A DNA stretch of 64,000 bases from Haloferax marinisediminis (GCF_009674585.1 NZ_WKJP01000001.1:744001-808000), one strand, 5' to 3'; positions 20,512 to 28,988 are shown, counted from the stretch's first letter. Numbers and translations: made by a program. Notes: generated by a model from the sequence alone, not told the origin.

Positions 20512-21498
20512 ATGAGCGACACAGGGGAGGTGTCGACAGTCGACGTGGTCGTCGTTGGGGGTGGTCCGTCGGGGTGTGCCGCGGCCGTCTTCACCGCCCG
20601 CTACGGTCTGGACACGATCGTCTTCAACCGCGGCAACGCGGCGTTCCGTCGGTGTGCCTATCTGGAGAACTATCTCGGGTTCCCCGCCGGTATCGGTGTC
20701 GAGACGTTCACGTCGCTGATGCACGACCACGTCACGGAGGCCGGTGCGGACTACGTCGCCGACATGGTCGAATCGGTCGAACGTGTCGACGACGCCGACG
20801 CTGACGTCGATGCCGAGGCTGGCGAATTCGTCGTCCACACGCAGGACGGTCACCGTGTCGTCACCGAGTACGTCGTCGCCGCGGCGTGGTACGACGGCGA
20901 CTATCTCCGTGGACTGGACGATGACGATGCGATGTTCGAACACCACGACCACCACGGCGAGTCTCACGAACAGTTCGACTCGTCGTATCCGGACGACGAC
21001 GGCCGAACGCCGGTCGACGGGTTGTACGTCGCCGCCCCGACGGGTGACCGAAACGCGCAGGTCGGAATCGCGGCCGGACAGGGTGCCCACGTCGCTCGCT
21101 GTCTCCTCTTCGACCATCGCCGTGAGCAGGGATTCTCCGGTGATATCCTCGCGGCTCACTACGACTGGCTTCGCCCGGACAGCGAATTTCAGGGTGAGTG
21201 GGGTGACCGCGACCGCTGGCGTGAGTGGTTCGAGAGGCAGGTCCCCGACGACGCCGACGTCGACGAAGACCACCTCGCCGACCTCCGCGAGACCTACATC
21301 GACCGAGCGTTCGAGACGCGACGCAGTGACGACGAGATTGCGGCCGCCGAAAGGCGGGGAGTTCGACGCCTCGTCGAAGTGATTGGAACCGAACGCGTTC
21401 TCGACGCCGTTCCAGACGAGACCCTTCGCACCTACCTCGGCGGGCGTGAACGAGAGGAGTCGACAGATGCGAACAGGGAGGCTTCGAGCGATGAGTGA
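20512..21498 (+). CDS. FAD-binding oxidoreductase lacking the NAD(P)H domain, iron-operon associated
   Basis: This 328-residue protein starts with a thioredoxin-reductase-like FAD domain: VVVGGGPSGCAAA (13-25) and RRCAYLENYLGFP. It closes with the FAD-contact motif GLYVAAPTGDRNAQVGIAAG. Between them, where thioredoxin reductases have a pyridine-nucleotide domain and CxxC, there is only a short His/Asp-rich insert (HHDHHGESHE). A roughly 130-residue charged helical extension follows. The gene lies between the binding protein and permease genes, 3 bp after the first and overlapping the second by 8 bp. Reductive iron release from a siderophore is the natural hypothesis; the electron donor is unknown. 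Confidence 0.8.
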   Translation: MSDTGEVSTVDVVVVGGGPSGCAAAVFTARYGLDTIVFNRGNAAFRRCAYLENYLGFPAGIGVETFTSLMHDHVTEAGADYVADMVESVERVDDADADVDAEAGEFVVHTQDGHRVVTEYVVAAAWYDGDYLRGLDDDDAMFEHHDHHGESHEQFDSSYPDDDGRTPVDGLYVAAPTGDRNAQVGIAAGQGAHVARCLLFDHRREQGFSGDILAAHYDWLRPDSEFQGEWGDRDRWREWFERQVPDDADVDEDHLADLRETYIDRAFETRRSDDEIAAAERRGVRRLVEVIGTERVLDAVPDETLRTYLGGREREESTDANREASSDE

Positions 21499-22606
21499 GG
21501 CGACCGGCACCTCACGAGAGCGTGCGTCGGTCGTCCGGCGCGTCGTCGACTGGGTCGATAGTTCGCTGGTCGCGCTCTGTCTCGGGAGTACGCTCGTCGT
21601 CCTCTTCGGTGGGCTCCTACAGGTGAGCTTCGGGGCGTTCTCCATGAGTATCGCCGAGGCATGGCGAGCCGTGTTCGACCCAGCCGTGGTTTTGAACCCA
21701 CAGGCGTGGAACGCGTTCTTGCTCGGCGGCGAGATTCCAGAACTGCACAAACAGACCCTCATCGTCTGGAACATCCGACTCCCGCGCGTGTTCGTCGCCA
21801 TCTTCGTGGGGATGAACCTCGCCGTCTCCGGGGCAATCTTTCAGGCGGTCACGCGGAACGAACTCGCGAGTCCGTTCATCCTCGGCGTCTCGTCGGGGGC
21901 TGGTCTCGCGATTCTCCTCACGCTCGTGGTCTTCTCCGGCCTCTCGACGTTCTTGCCGCTCGTCGCCTCGCTCGGTGGGGCAGTCGCGTTCCTCACCGTC
22001 TACGCCATCGCGTGGAAGAACGGGACCTCACCGGTTCGACTCGTCCTCGCAGGCGTCATCGTCGGGACGGTGTTCGGGAGTCTTCAGACGGCGTTGTTCT
22101 TCTTCGCCGACGACATCGGCGTCGTCCAGAGTGCAATCGCGTGGACGACTGGCTCGCTCACCGGAACCGACTGGGAACAGGTTCGGATGGCGCTCCCGTG
22201 GACTGTCGTGGCAATGTTGTTGGCACTCGTCAGTTCGCGCCAGTTGAACCTCCTCCTCTTGGGTGAGAACACGGCGAGTTCGCTCGGCATGAACGTCGAG
22301 AAGGTTCGATTCGGCCTCTCCGGTGTCGCAGTCCTCGCTGCGGCAGCGAGCATCGCCGTCGCCGGCATCGTCGGGTTCGTCGGCCTCATCGTCCCGCACA
22401 TGGTCAGAACCGTCGTCGGCAGTGAGTACAAGAAACTCGTCGTCGGGTGTCTCTTCGCCGGCCCGGCGCTGATGGTCGCCGCCGACGTTGGCGCACGTCT
22501 CGCATTGAGTCCGGTCCAGATTCCGGTCGGTATCGTCACCGGGCTACTCGGCGGACCGTACTTCCTCTACTTGATGCGCAAGCAGGACACGATGGGTGAT
22601 ATCTGA
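21491..22606 (+). CDS. FecCD-family iron/siderophore ABC permease
   Basis: This permease of about 371 residues has about nine or ten TM helices. It shows the family motifs RLPRVFVAIFVGMNLAVSGAIFQ, NELASPFILGVSSGAG and GFVGLIVPHMVR (the loop that contacts the ATPase). The ATG at 21491 overlaps the previous gene's end by 8 bp, and its stop overlaps the ATPase start by one base. It forms the membrane channel of the importer, presumably as a homodimer, since only one permease gene is present. Confidence 0.93.
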   Translation: MSEATGTSRERASVVRRVVDWVDSSLVALCLGSTLVVLFGGLLQVSFGAFSMSIAEAWRAVFDPAVVLNPQAWNAFLLGGEIPELHKQTLIVWNIRLPRVFVAIFVGMNLAVSGAIFQAVTRNELASPFILGVSSGAGLAILLTLVVFSGLSTFLPLVASLGGAVAFLTVYAIAWKNGTSPVRLVLAGVIVGTVFGSLQTALFFFADDIGVVQSAIAWTTGSLTGTDWEQVRMALPWTVVAMLLALVSSRQLNLLLLGENTASSLGMNVEKVRFGLSGVAVLAAAASIAVAGIVGFVGLIVPHMVRTVVGSEYKKLVVGCLFAGPALMVAADVGARLALSPVQIPVGIVTGLLGGPYFLYLMRKQDTMGDI

Positions 22607-23439
22607 TGGTCGACGAGCGAACTTCCCCAGCGACCGACCGAGCGAACGCGAGTGAACTCGTCGGTGAGCATCTCGCAATCGGCTACCCGACGACGGACGA
22701 ACCTGTCGTCGAGTGTGAGAACGTCGTCATCCCTGCTGGAGAGGTGACGGCGCTCGTCGGTCCGAACGGAAGTGGGAAGAGTACGCTGCTGAAGGCGATG
22801 GCGAGGCAACACGCTCCCGAGCGAGGGTCCGTCTTACTCGATGGTTCGCAGATTCAATTGTTCGACTCGAAAGAACTCGCGAGACGGGTCGGTCTCCTCT
22901 CACAAGAGAACGAGTCGCCTGCCAGTCTCACCGTCGAAGACCTCGTCTCCCACGGTCGGTATCCCCACCGTGGGTTCTTCGACTCCATCACCGACGAGGA
23001 CCGCGAAGCCATCGACCGTGCCATCGAGTTAGCCGGTGTCGACGACATCCGAACGCAGGACGTTGGCAATCTGAGTGGTGGACAGAAACAACTCGCGTGG
23101 ATTGCGATGGTTCTCGCACAGGAGACGGACGTGCTGCTCCTCGACGAACCCACTACGTACCTCGATTTACACCATCAACTCCGCGTGATGGAGGTCGTCC
23201 GAACCCTCAATCGCGAGGAGGAGATAACCATCGGCATCGTACTCCACGACATCGGGCAGGCGGCACGGTTTGCAGACAACCTCATCGCGATGAAAGACGG
23301 GACGCCGTACGACTGGGGCCCACCGCGAGAGGTCGTCACCGAGGAACTGTTGGCCGACGTCTTCCGCGTCGACGCCGACGTGGATAGCGAGAGCCCCACG
23401 GGGCCGCACATCGCACCACACCGCGCACTCGACGAGTAG
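22606..23439 (+). CDS. iron/siderophore ABC transporter ATP-binding protein
   Basis: This 277-residue FepC/BtuD-type ATPase has Walker A GPNGSGKST (52-60), the Q-loop LLSQEN, signature LSGGQ (156-160), Walker B VLLLDEPT (176-183) and the switch His in GIVLHDIG. It energises uptake through the FecCD permease. It is translationally coupled to the permease (TGATG). It ends the operon; the next gene, an FKBP isomerase, converges on it. Confidence 0.95.
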   Translation: MVDERTSPATDRANASELVGEHLAIGYPTTDEPVVECENVVIPAGEVTALVGPNGSGKSTLLKAMARQHAPERGSVLLDGSQIQLFDSKELARRVGLLSQENESPASLTVEDLVSHGRYPHRGFFDSITDEDREAIDRAIELAGVDDIRTQDVGNLSGGQKQLAWIAMVLAQETDVLLLDEPTTYLDLHHQLRVMEVVRTLNREEEITIGIVLHDIGQAARFADNLIAMKDGTPYDWGPPREVVTEELLADVFRVDADVDSESPTGPHIAPHRALDE

Positions 23440-23469
23440 CACGCGACCAGCGACTCGCCACAGTCGGTC

Positions 23470-23943
23470 TCACTCGACAGCGACGATTTCGATGTCGAAG
23501 ACGAGCGTCTTGCCAGCGAGTTCGTGATTGAAGTCCACCTCGACAGCGTCCTCACGCACGCTAATCACGTCGCCGTGGAGGCCGTTTTCGGCGTGGACGT
23601 GCAGGCCCACTTCGGGTTCTTCTCCGACCATTCCCTCGAACGTCTCGGGGTCGTAGGTCCGGACCCGACGCTCGTCGAACTCGCCGTAGCCCTTCTCCGG
23701 GGGCACCGTCACAGTCGCCTCGTCACCGGCGGACATCCCCACGACTGCTTCGTCGAGCCCCGGGATTATCTCGTCGGCGCCGACGACGAACGACTGGGGC
23801 ACGTAGTCTTCGCGGGCGCGTTCCTGTGCATCGAACAGGCCGTGTTCGACCGCAACCTCGTACCGAGACGTGTTGAAGACGGTTCCGTCCTCGAACCGCC
23901 CGATGTACGCGAGCGCGACACGGTCTCCCGACTCGATAGCCAT
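23470..23943 (-). CDS. FKBP/SlyD-type peptidyl-prolyl isomerase
   Basis: This 157-residue protein has the FKBP start (RVALAYIGRFEDGTVFNTSR), PGLDEAVVGMSAGDEATVTVPPEKGYG and a SlyD-like inserted flap domain (EGMVGEEPEVGLHVHAENGLHGDV), finishing with the conserved NHELAGKTLVFDIEI. It catalyses proline isomerisation and acts as a folding helper in the cytoplasm. It converges on the iron operon with a 30-bp gap. The start is ATG 23943. Confidence 0.93.
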   Translation of the reverse strand: MAIESGDRVALAYIGRFEDGTVFNTSRYEVAVEHGLFDAQERAREDYVPQSFVVGADEIIPGLDEAVVGMSAGDEATVTVPPEKGYGEFDERRVRTYDPETFEGMVGEEPEVGLHVHAENGLHGDVISVREDAVEVDFNHELAGKTLVFDIEIVAVE

Positions 23944-24005
23944 AGCGAAACCTCAGGAGAGGACTCGGATAAATATCGCCATCGACGCGGCGTCTCGGGT
24001 CGAAC

Positions 24006-25553
24006 TCACGCCACACTCGATGTGAGTGAGGGTGCGTTCTCGTCGGCCGTCTCGTTCGTCTCGTTCGTCTCGTTCGTCTCGTTCACAGTGTCCCACGACG
24101 GTCGACTCACCATCGTCGAATCGAGGTTGCCGTAGGTCCACTCGAACTGCACGGCGTAGGACCCTCCGTCTCCGACGAGCTCGTACGTCACGGTCGCGTC
24201 GGTGACGAACCCCTGGTCGTCGACAAATGCGACGAAGTGGTAGTTTTGGACAGGTTCGACGCCGCCAATCGACGGCCGTTGACTCCCCTCGATTCGGTAG
24301 TACGTGACCTCGTTCACGCGAACTTTCCCGGTCACGTTCGTCGTGCGCGTATCGAGAAACTGGCGAACGAGCGTTGGGTTCAGGTGCCGCGGTTCGAACT
24401 GGACTGGTGGGTCGGCCGTCTTGTCGTCGATTCGGCGTGTCCGGTTGCTCTCATTCTGGTGGTCGATGACGTACCAGTCGCCCCCATTCTGGTGGTCGAT
24501 GACGTACCAGTCGCTCCCGTCGTAGTTCACCGTCCGTACGTGTGTCCGTTCTCGACCTGCTTCGACGCTCTCGACGATGAGGTAGGTGTCCCCAGACACA
24601 GCGACGTCGGTGTCGTACTGGACGCGAGTTGCGTTCGGGTCGGCGTCTCGTGGCCGGTACGTATCCAACCAGAGCGTGTACGAGCGGTTCGAGAGGGTGG
24701 CCTCGTGTGCCTCGCTGAGTGCAGTGAGGTTCGTGATTCCGTCACGGGTGACGCCCGGAACCGAGTCGAGGTCACCCTCTGCGAGTGGTTCGAGTTCTCC
24801 TCGCCCGACGTTCCCGACGAACGGCGGTGCTGTCGACGCAGACACAGTAGCCGAATCGGTCGACGGTGTCGCGGGTGTCGGTTGTTCGTACGGTTCGACT
24901 GTGGGCTGTGCCCCATCTGTCGGCGCCGTCCCACCCACCGGTCCTGCGCGCTGCTGCGTCGGCTGGTCGACTGACGAATCGACGAGGCCGAGCGACACCA
25001 CCCCACCGCTTACGGCGAGGAGGACGACTGCGAACATGACGACGCGACGGACAGTGGTGGGTCGGACAACGCGGGAAACGCGGCGACTGGTGTGCGCGAT
25101 GCGCTGGGATACACGTCTCCGAAGCGGTGGGAGTAGTTCGTCTATCGGCGCGTCGAGGTGATAGTCACAGAGGCGGTTCGCCTCCTCGCGGTCGAGGGCG
25201 TACAGGAGCATCTCGGCCAGTGCAGTGGAATCGACGTGGCGGGAACCGTGGGTTTCGGCGAGTGCTCGCCCACGACGGTCGTTCCCGAGCGAGACGACGA
25301 CGTCGACACCGTCGCCACCATCGGTCCGGTACTTCGGTGTGGATACTGCGTGGGTCCACCGCCCACAAACGGGTGCGAGAACAGTCGTGTGACCGTGTCG
25401 CGTCGCGACGACGACGCCTTCACCGATTGTGGTTTCGTACCCACGAGCGCGCCACACCGCTGCAACGAATGCGAGACTGCGCTGTGAATCGAGTCGTTCG
25501 AGGTGGGAGACGAGGAGTGCCCGCCGTCGACTCGCCGGACCACCGGATATCAT
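24006..25553 (-). CDS. membrane protein with cytosolic Mrr-like domain and external domain
   Basis: This 515-residue protein starts at ATG 25553; a longer in-frame start is less likely because a leaderless start fits. Residues 1-145 resemble a degenerate Mrr/restriction-endonuclease-like fold (AAVWRARGYETTI, GVDVVVSLGNDRRGRALAE, STALAEMLLYALD). Residues 171-190 are a TM helix. The rest is a Thr/Pro linker and a beta-rich outer domain reminiscent of LolA/LppX-type lipoprotein carriers. It contains a 33-bp in-frame duplication (GGDWYVIDHQN twice) and a C-terminal NET repeat. Its role is unknown. Confidence 0.7.
   Translation of the reverse strand: MISGGPASRRRALLVSHLERLDSQRSLAFVAAVWRARGYETTIGEGVVVATRHGHTTVLAPVCGRWTHAVSTPKYRTDGGDGVDVVVSLGNDRRGRALAETHGSRHVDSTALAEMLLYALDREEANRLCDYHLDAPIDELLPPLRRRVSQRIAHTSRRVSRVVRPTTVRRVVMFAVVLLAVSGGVVSLGLVDSSVDQPTQQRAGPVGGTAPTDGAQPTVEPYEQPTPATPSTDSATVSASTAPPFVGNVGRGELEPLAEGDLDSVPGVTRDGITNLTALSEAHEATLSNRSYTLWLDTYRPRDADPNATRVQYDTDVAVSGDTYLIVESVEAGRERTHVRTVNYDGSDWYVIDHQNGGDWYVIDHQNESNRTRRIDDKTADPPVQFEPRHLNPTLVRQFLDTRTTNVTGKVRVNEVTYYRIEGSQRPSIGGVEPVQNYHFVAFVDDQGFVTDATVTYELVGDGGSYAVQFEWTYGNLDSTMVSRPSWDTVNETNETNETNETADENAPSLTSSVA
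24049..24084. repeat. four tandem 9-bp repeats in coding sequence
   Basis: GTCTCGTTC occurs four times in tandem and encodes Asn-Glu-Thr repeats near the C-terminus of the Mrr-like membrane protein. In-frame units allow length variation without frameshift. Confidence 0.9.
24452..24517. repeat. 33-bp tandem duplication in coding sequence
   Basis: Two adjacent 33-bp units (24452-24484 and 24485-24517) differ at one base and encode GGDWYVIDHQN and its near copy. The high identity indicates a recent duplication. Confidence 0.92.
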
Positions 25554-25647
25554 AGCTCTTGGTGTGACCAGAATCCCCAACCGTCATAGGTGCTTTTGCG
25601 GTCGAACTGACGAGTTCCGGGTGAGTGTCGCACGTTCACGCGAGCGG

Positions 25648-26370
25648 TCAGACGACCACACTGTAGACGGCTTCGAGTTGGTTCGCGACACCGAGGACGT
25701 CGAAGACGATGAGGAGATAGTACAGGCTGACGACGAGCATGACCGCACCCGTCACCCGATTGATGCTGGTGCTGTGGCGAGCGAACCATCGGGTGACCTG
25801 CCTACTGTACCGTTCTGAGACTAGCGAGAACGCGAGTAACGGCGCTCCGATACCCAGCCCGAACGCGAAGAACCCGAGGATGCTCTCTGCTGCCGTGTCG
25901 AACAGGACTGGAACGCGGGCGAAGAACAGCGCGATGAACCCCGGGTTGCACGGCAGGACGATGGCACCGAAGAAGAACCCGTAAGAGAACGCGGAGAGCG
26001 CCGGATGTCGTGTCTCTGGAGGGTCGATAGTCGGGATGCGAGCGAATAGCTTCGCGTCCGCGAGGAGCGCGAGGCTCACGACGAACAGGATGCCGAACGC
26101 GACTGGCGAGACGATTTCGACGACTGCAGTGAGCGAGATCTCGAGGAAGAGCGAGAAGACGACTCCCACGACGAGCATGAACGAGACGGCGCCGAGCGTG
26201 ACCAGCAGACCGAGGGCGGCAATCGGGAGGCCACCGTCACCGTCGCCGTGTGAACTCTGTCGGGCGAGATACGCGAGAAAACCGGGATACAAAGGCAATG
26301 CACACGCCGCGGTCAGTGGTGTGCCGACGCCGAGGAGGAAGAGTTCGAACAGTTGTAGCCCGAAGTTCAT
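25648..26370 (-). CDS. CcdA-type cytochrome c biogenesis / thiol electron transporter
   Basis: This 240-residue protein with six TM helices belongs to the CcdA/DsbD-transmembrane family, which carries reducing equivalents from cytoplasmic thioredoxin across the membrane. The two key cysteines are in GTPLTAACALPLYPGFL and the symmetric VLPCNPGFIALFF, each in the family's proline-rich half-helix. The ATG at 26370 overlaps the stop of the upstream thioredoxin-lipoprotein gene as ATGA, so the two proteins are made together and should be partners. Confidence 0.93.
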   Translation of the reverse strand: MNFGLQLFELFLLGVGTPLTAACALPLYPGFLAYLARQSSHGDGDGGLPIAALGLLVTLGAVSFMLVVGVVFSLFLEISLTAVVEIVSPVAFGILFVVSLALLADAKLFARIPTIDPPETRHPALSAFSYGFFFGAIVLPCNPGFIALFFARVPVLFDTAAESILGFFAFGLGIGAPLLAFSLVSERYSRQVTRWFARHSTSINRVTGAVMLVVSLYYLLIVFDVLGVANQLEAVYSVVV

Positions 26371-27080
26371 CGACACTCGTCGACTTGTGCACGGAGATAC
26401 TCCGTCGACTTGAACCCGTTTTTGATTCGGGTTGCGGTGCCGTCGGGGCAGACTCGGAGCATCGGAACGGTGGGTGCGCTGGCCATCGACGACCCGAACT
26501 CGTCGGTGAGGCTCTTGGTCACCGGTTCCGGGGAGACTGCGTATCGCCAGTCGAAGCCGTGACGCTCGGCGTGTTCGCGGACCTTCTGTGCGTCTTCGTT
26601 CGGGTCGATGTCGAGGGCGACGGTCAGAACGTCGTCACCGACGGCCTCGTGGAAATTTATCATCTCCTTTTGCTGACTCAGGCAGTTCGAACACCACACT
26701 GCGAACGTCTCAACAAGGACGGGCCGGTCGACGAGTTCTTCGATGGTGAACGTCTCTCCCGTCAGTACGTCGGCGAGTTCGGTGGTGTACCACACGCGGT
26801 CGCCACCCGACCCGCCGGTGTCGCCTGAACTGTCGCCGCCGGAGGCCGCGCCGCCAGTCGCCCCGCCTCCACCACCGAGGCATCCAGCGAGGCCGACACT
26901 GCCGACGCCAGCGAGACGGAGGAAATTCCGCCGGGTCCATTCGCTTCGCTCACTTCCCCGACGACTTCCCACTCGCTCGTGGGAATCCCGTCGGGTCCGT
27001 CCGGCCGTCGGTCCCACTCCTCCGACGACTCCCCGCTCGTTTCCTTCACGGGACCCCCCGCGGGGCGGTGTATTAGTCAT
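26367..27080 (-). CDS. TlpA-like thioredoxin-fold Tat lipoprotein
   Basis: This 237-residue exported protein has a TlpA/ResA-type thioredoxin domain with the active site WCSNC and the cis-Pro loop ASAPTVPML. The signal is TRRNFLRLAGVGSVGLAGC, a twin-arginine lipobox. About 48 residues precede the twin arginines, unusually long, and part of that stretch is encoded by a dispersed stem-loop repeat (26933-26998). A GTG at 26972 would give a shorter, normal n-region, but a leaderless ATG at 27080 also fits. Electrons probably come from the coupled CcdA. Confidence 0.88.
   Translation of the reverse strand: MTNTPPRGGSREGNERGVVGGVGPTAGRTRRDSHERVGSRRGSERSEWTRRNFLRLAGVGSVGLAGCLGGGGGATGGAASGGDSSGDTGGSGGDRVWYTTELADVLTGETFTIEELVDRPVLVETFAVWCSNCLSQQKEMINFHEAVGDDVLTVALDIDPNEDAQKVREHAERHGFDWRYAVSPEPVTKSLTDEFGSSMASAPTVPMLRVCPDGTATRIKNGFKSTEYLRAQVDECR
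26933..26998 (-). repeat. dispersed stem-loop repeat, copy A
   Basis: Read on the minus strand, CCCGACG...TTCCCAC pairs with GTGGGAA..CGTCGGG to form a two-part 14-bp stem with a 6-base loop. It is followed by AGTGAGCGAAGCGAA and a GGACCC. The same sequence lies next to tRNA-Arg at 49056-49188, where the loop is longer. A degenerate second copy lies directly upstream (about 27004-27056). Here it is inside the coding start of the thioredoxin lipoprotein. Confidence 0.85.
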
Positions 27081-27191
27081 TACATTGTAAGAAGCCCATC
27101 GAAGCTTAACTCGGCCGCGGTTGGACGGAGTAAACGCACAACCGATGCTGGCCGGGTGATTCTCACGAACATCGGCGGACGCGTCCTCGCT

Positions 27192-27875
27192 TCAATCACT
27201 CGGTCGGACGTGTCTCGCCTGCTGTGAAGGTAACCGAAGTTCGTCCAGTCCAGGAAGGTGTTCGATGTTGTAGACGACTTTGACCTCGTCCGTCGTCGGG
27301 ACACTGATACAGGAGAGTCTGATGCCGTAGTCCATCATCTCCGACGAGAGGATGTGGTTCGCGGGCATCTCCATGTCGCCTTCGACGACGGCGACGGCGC
27401 AGTTCGCACACGCACCCCCACGGCACGCGTACGGCCAGTTGTGCCCGTCTTCTTCGGCCGCTTTGAGGAGACACGTTCGAGGTTCGACGACGACTGTTCC
27501 GTACGAGGCGGTGTCGAGTCCGGCGTCCGCTGCCTTCTCGAACAAATCCTCGTCGGTCAGTTGCCAAGAGTTGTCGTCGAGAACGTCGTAATCGAGATAC
27601 TCGACACGAGTCCCCTCCTGTCGGGGCTTCGGTTCGGGGTCGGTGTCACCACCGGAGTAACCCGGCCGTTCCACGTCGCGCGCACGGTCTCCGTCTCGGT
27701 CTCCGAGTGAGTAGCCTGTTCGAATCTCTTCGTACGCCTCACGAACCAGTTGGAACTCGTCTGCAGACCCGCCGTGGTCGGGATGTGCTTCTTTCACCCG
27801 TTGGCGGTACGCTTGGATGACGTCCGCTTCGTCTGCATCCGGGTCGATTTGGAGGATATCGAACGGGGTGTCCAC
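27192..27875 (-). CDS. J-domain / 2Fe-2S ferredoxin fusion protein
   Basis: This protein of about 227 residues from GTG 27875 has an N-terminal DnaJ domain with AYRQRVKEAHPDHGG (the HPD tripeptide at about 31-33), a charged linker and a plant-type 2Fe-2S ferredoxin with CRGGACANC and a later CISV cysteine. The start is chosen because a TATA-like TTTATGC (27900-27906, minus strand) lies 25-28 bp upstream, so the transcript should be leaderless; a GTG at 27911 would sit inside that box. The J domain could recruit DnaK to ferredoxin clients or cluster assembly. This is inferred. Confidence 0.88.
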   Translation of the reverse strand: MDTPFDILQIDPDADEADVIQAYRQRVKEAHPDHGGSADEFQLVREAYEEIRTGYSLGDRDGDRARDVERPGYSGGDTDPEPKPRQEGTRVEYLDYDVLDDNSWQLTDEDLFEKAADAGLDTASYGTVVVEPRTCLLKAAEEDGHNWPYACRGGACANCAVAVVEGDMEMPANHILSSEMMDYGIRLSCISVPTTDEVKVVYNIEHLPGLDELRLPSQQARHVRPSD

Positions 27876-28073
27876 ACCCGGGCTAGTAGGAAGTAGAGAG
27901 CATAAATCCACGGCTACTGGAGGTCTTCGAGTGAACTACTGCCGGAGGGTTCGTGAGCCGCCGCGGGATGGCAAGAAGAGACAGACACAGGCCGCAAGCA
28001 CGTTCGCTGTGGTCTGGTGGAGTAGCGGAGACGCGGCGGTTCGGCCACTCGTTGCTATTCTTCGTCGTTTTCT

Positions 28074-28928
28074 CTACTCCTCGTCGTCTTCTGTGTCCGA
28101 GTGTTCCGCTTCGGTTTCGTCCCTCGTCTCCAGAATATCGTCTTCCGAATCGAACTCTTCGCGGTCTTCCCCGAATTCGACGGCAAAGACCGTCCGGAGA
28201 ACGACCACGAGGTTGTTCTTCGTCCCACGACCCCAGATTGCAACCTCGACGGTTTCGGTATCACTGATTGGTCGGTCGACGCTGACGAGCGTGACCTCGT
28301 CGTCGACGAGTAAGAGCCGAGAGATGTGTGACCCAGACCACGACCAGAGTGTTTCGACGACGTTGGAGTCGACGGTATCGGTGTCCCTGACCTCGTCTGT
28401 GACGCCGGCGAGGTGGATGTCTACACCTCGTTCTTCTGCGCTGGTCAGCGCATCGGTGATGTCCTCGGTCAGCAACGTCTCGTCGCTCATCAACACGACC
28501 TCTGCGTTCGCGTCGTCGACGAACTCGGTGATTCGTCGGTCGATGTTCTCTCTCCCGGTGACTGTCCAGACGCCAATCTGTTCGGTCATCGACTCGGTGG
28601 GATTCAGTCGCTCCAGCGACACCGAGAGTTCCTCCGTGAGGTCTTCGTACTTCACGGCGAACTTCCGAATCGTCGTCTCGCGAGAGACGGGAATGAACTC
28701 CTTCGGTGTACCGTACCGAATATCGACGAGCCCCATCTCGTGGAGGGATTCGACCGCGTCGTACACCCGTGAGCGGGGGACTTCGACGACGTCGCTCACC
28801 TCCCGTGCGCTTCCCCTTCCCAACCGGAGAAGCCCGACGAACGTCCGTGCCTCGTAATCGGTCAACGAGAGGCTCGTCAAGAGCTCTATCGCTCTATCTT
28901 CTGTCCGCTCACGGTCGAACGACACCAT
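28074..28928 (-). CDS. TrmB-family transcriptional regulator
   Basis: This 284-residue protein has the TrmB N-terminal winged helix (LTDYEARTFVGLLRLGRGSAREVSDVVEVPRSRVYDAV) and the helical linker TEELSVSLERL. A C-terminal effector domain carries VVLMSDETLLTEDITDAL and ends in an acidic tail. TrmB proteins bind DNA near promoters and usually respond to sugars or related metabolites; the ligand here is unknown. A hairpin-like inverted repeat at 28969-28988 lies upstream of its own TATA-like sequence and may be an autoregulatory site. Confidence 0.9.
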   Translation of the reverse strand: MVSFDRERTEDRAIELLTSLSLTDYEARTFVGLLRLGRGSAREVSDVVEVPRSRVYDAVESLHEMGLVDIRYGTPKEFIPVSRETTIRKFAVKYEDLTEELSVSLERLNPTESMTEQIGVWTVTGRENIDRRITEFVDDANAEVVLMSDETLLTEDITDALTSAEERGVDIHLAGVTDEVRDTDTVDSNVVETLWSWSGSHISRLLLVDDEVTLVSVDRPISDTETVEVAIWGRGTKNNLVVVLRTVFAVEFGEDREEFDSEDDILETRDETEAEHSDTEDDEE

Positions 28929-28968
28929 GCGAAACCTACGCAGTGTCGAATATTCAATGTGTTCTCAC

Positions 28969-28988
28969 CGACGGGTTGACACCCGTCG
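28969..28988. promoter_or_regulatory. inverted repeat upstream of TrmB gene
   Basis: CGACGGGT-TGAC-ACCCGTCG is a perfect 8-bp inverted repeat about 40 bp upstream of the TrmB start and about 20 bp beyond its TATA-like GAATATTC. It could be an operator for this regulator or for the HTH gene on the other side. Confidence 0.4.

Noticed and set aside
19696-21801. 701-residue open frame on the minus strand across the iron operon
   Set aside because: It is antisense to three well-supported genes, and its Val/Asp/Arg-rich composition is what GC-rich third-codon positions give on the reverse strand.
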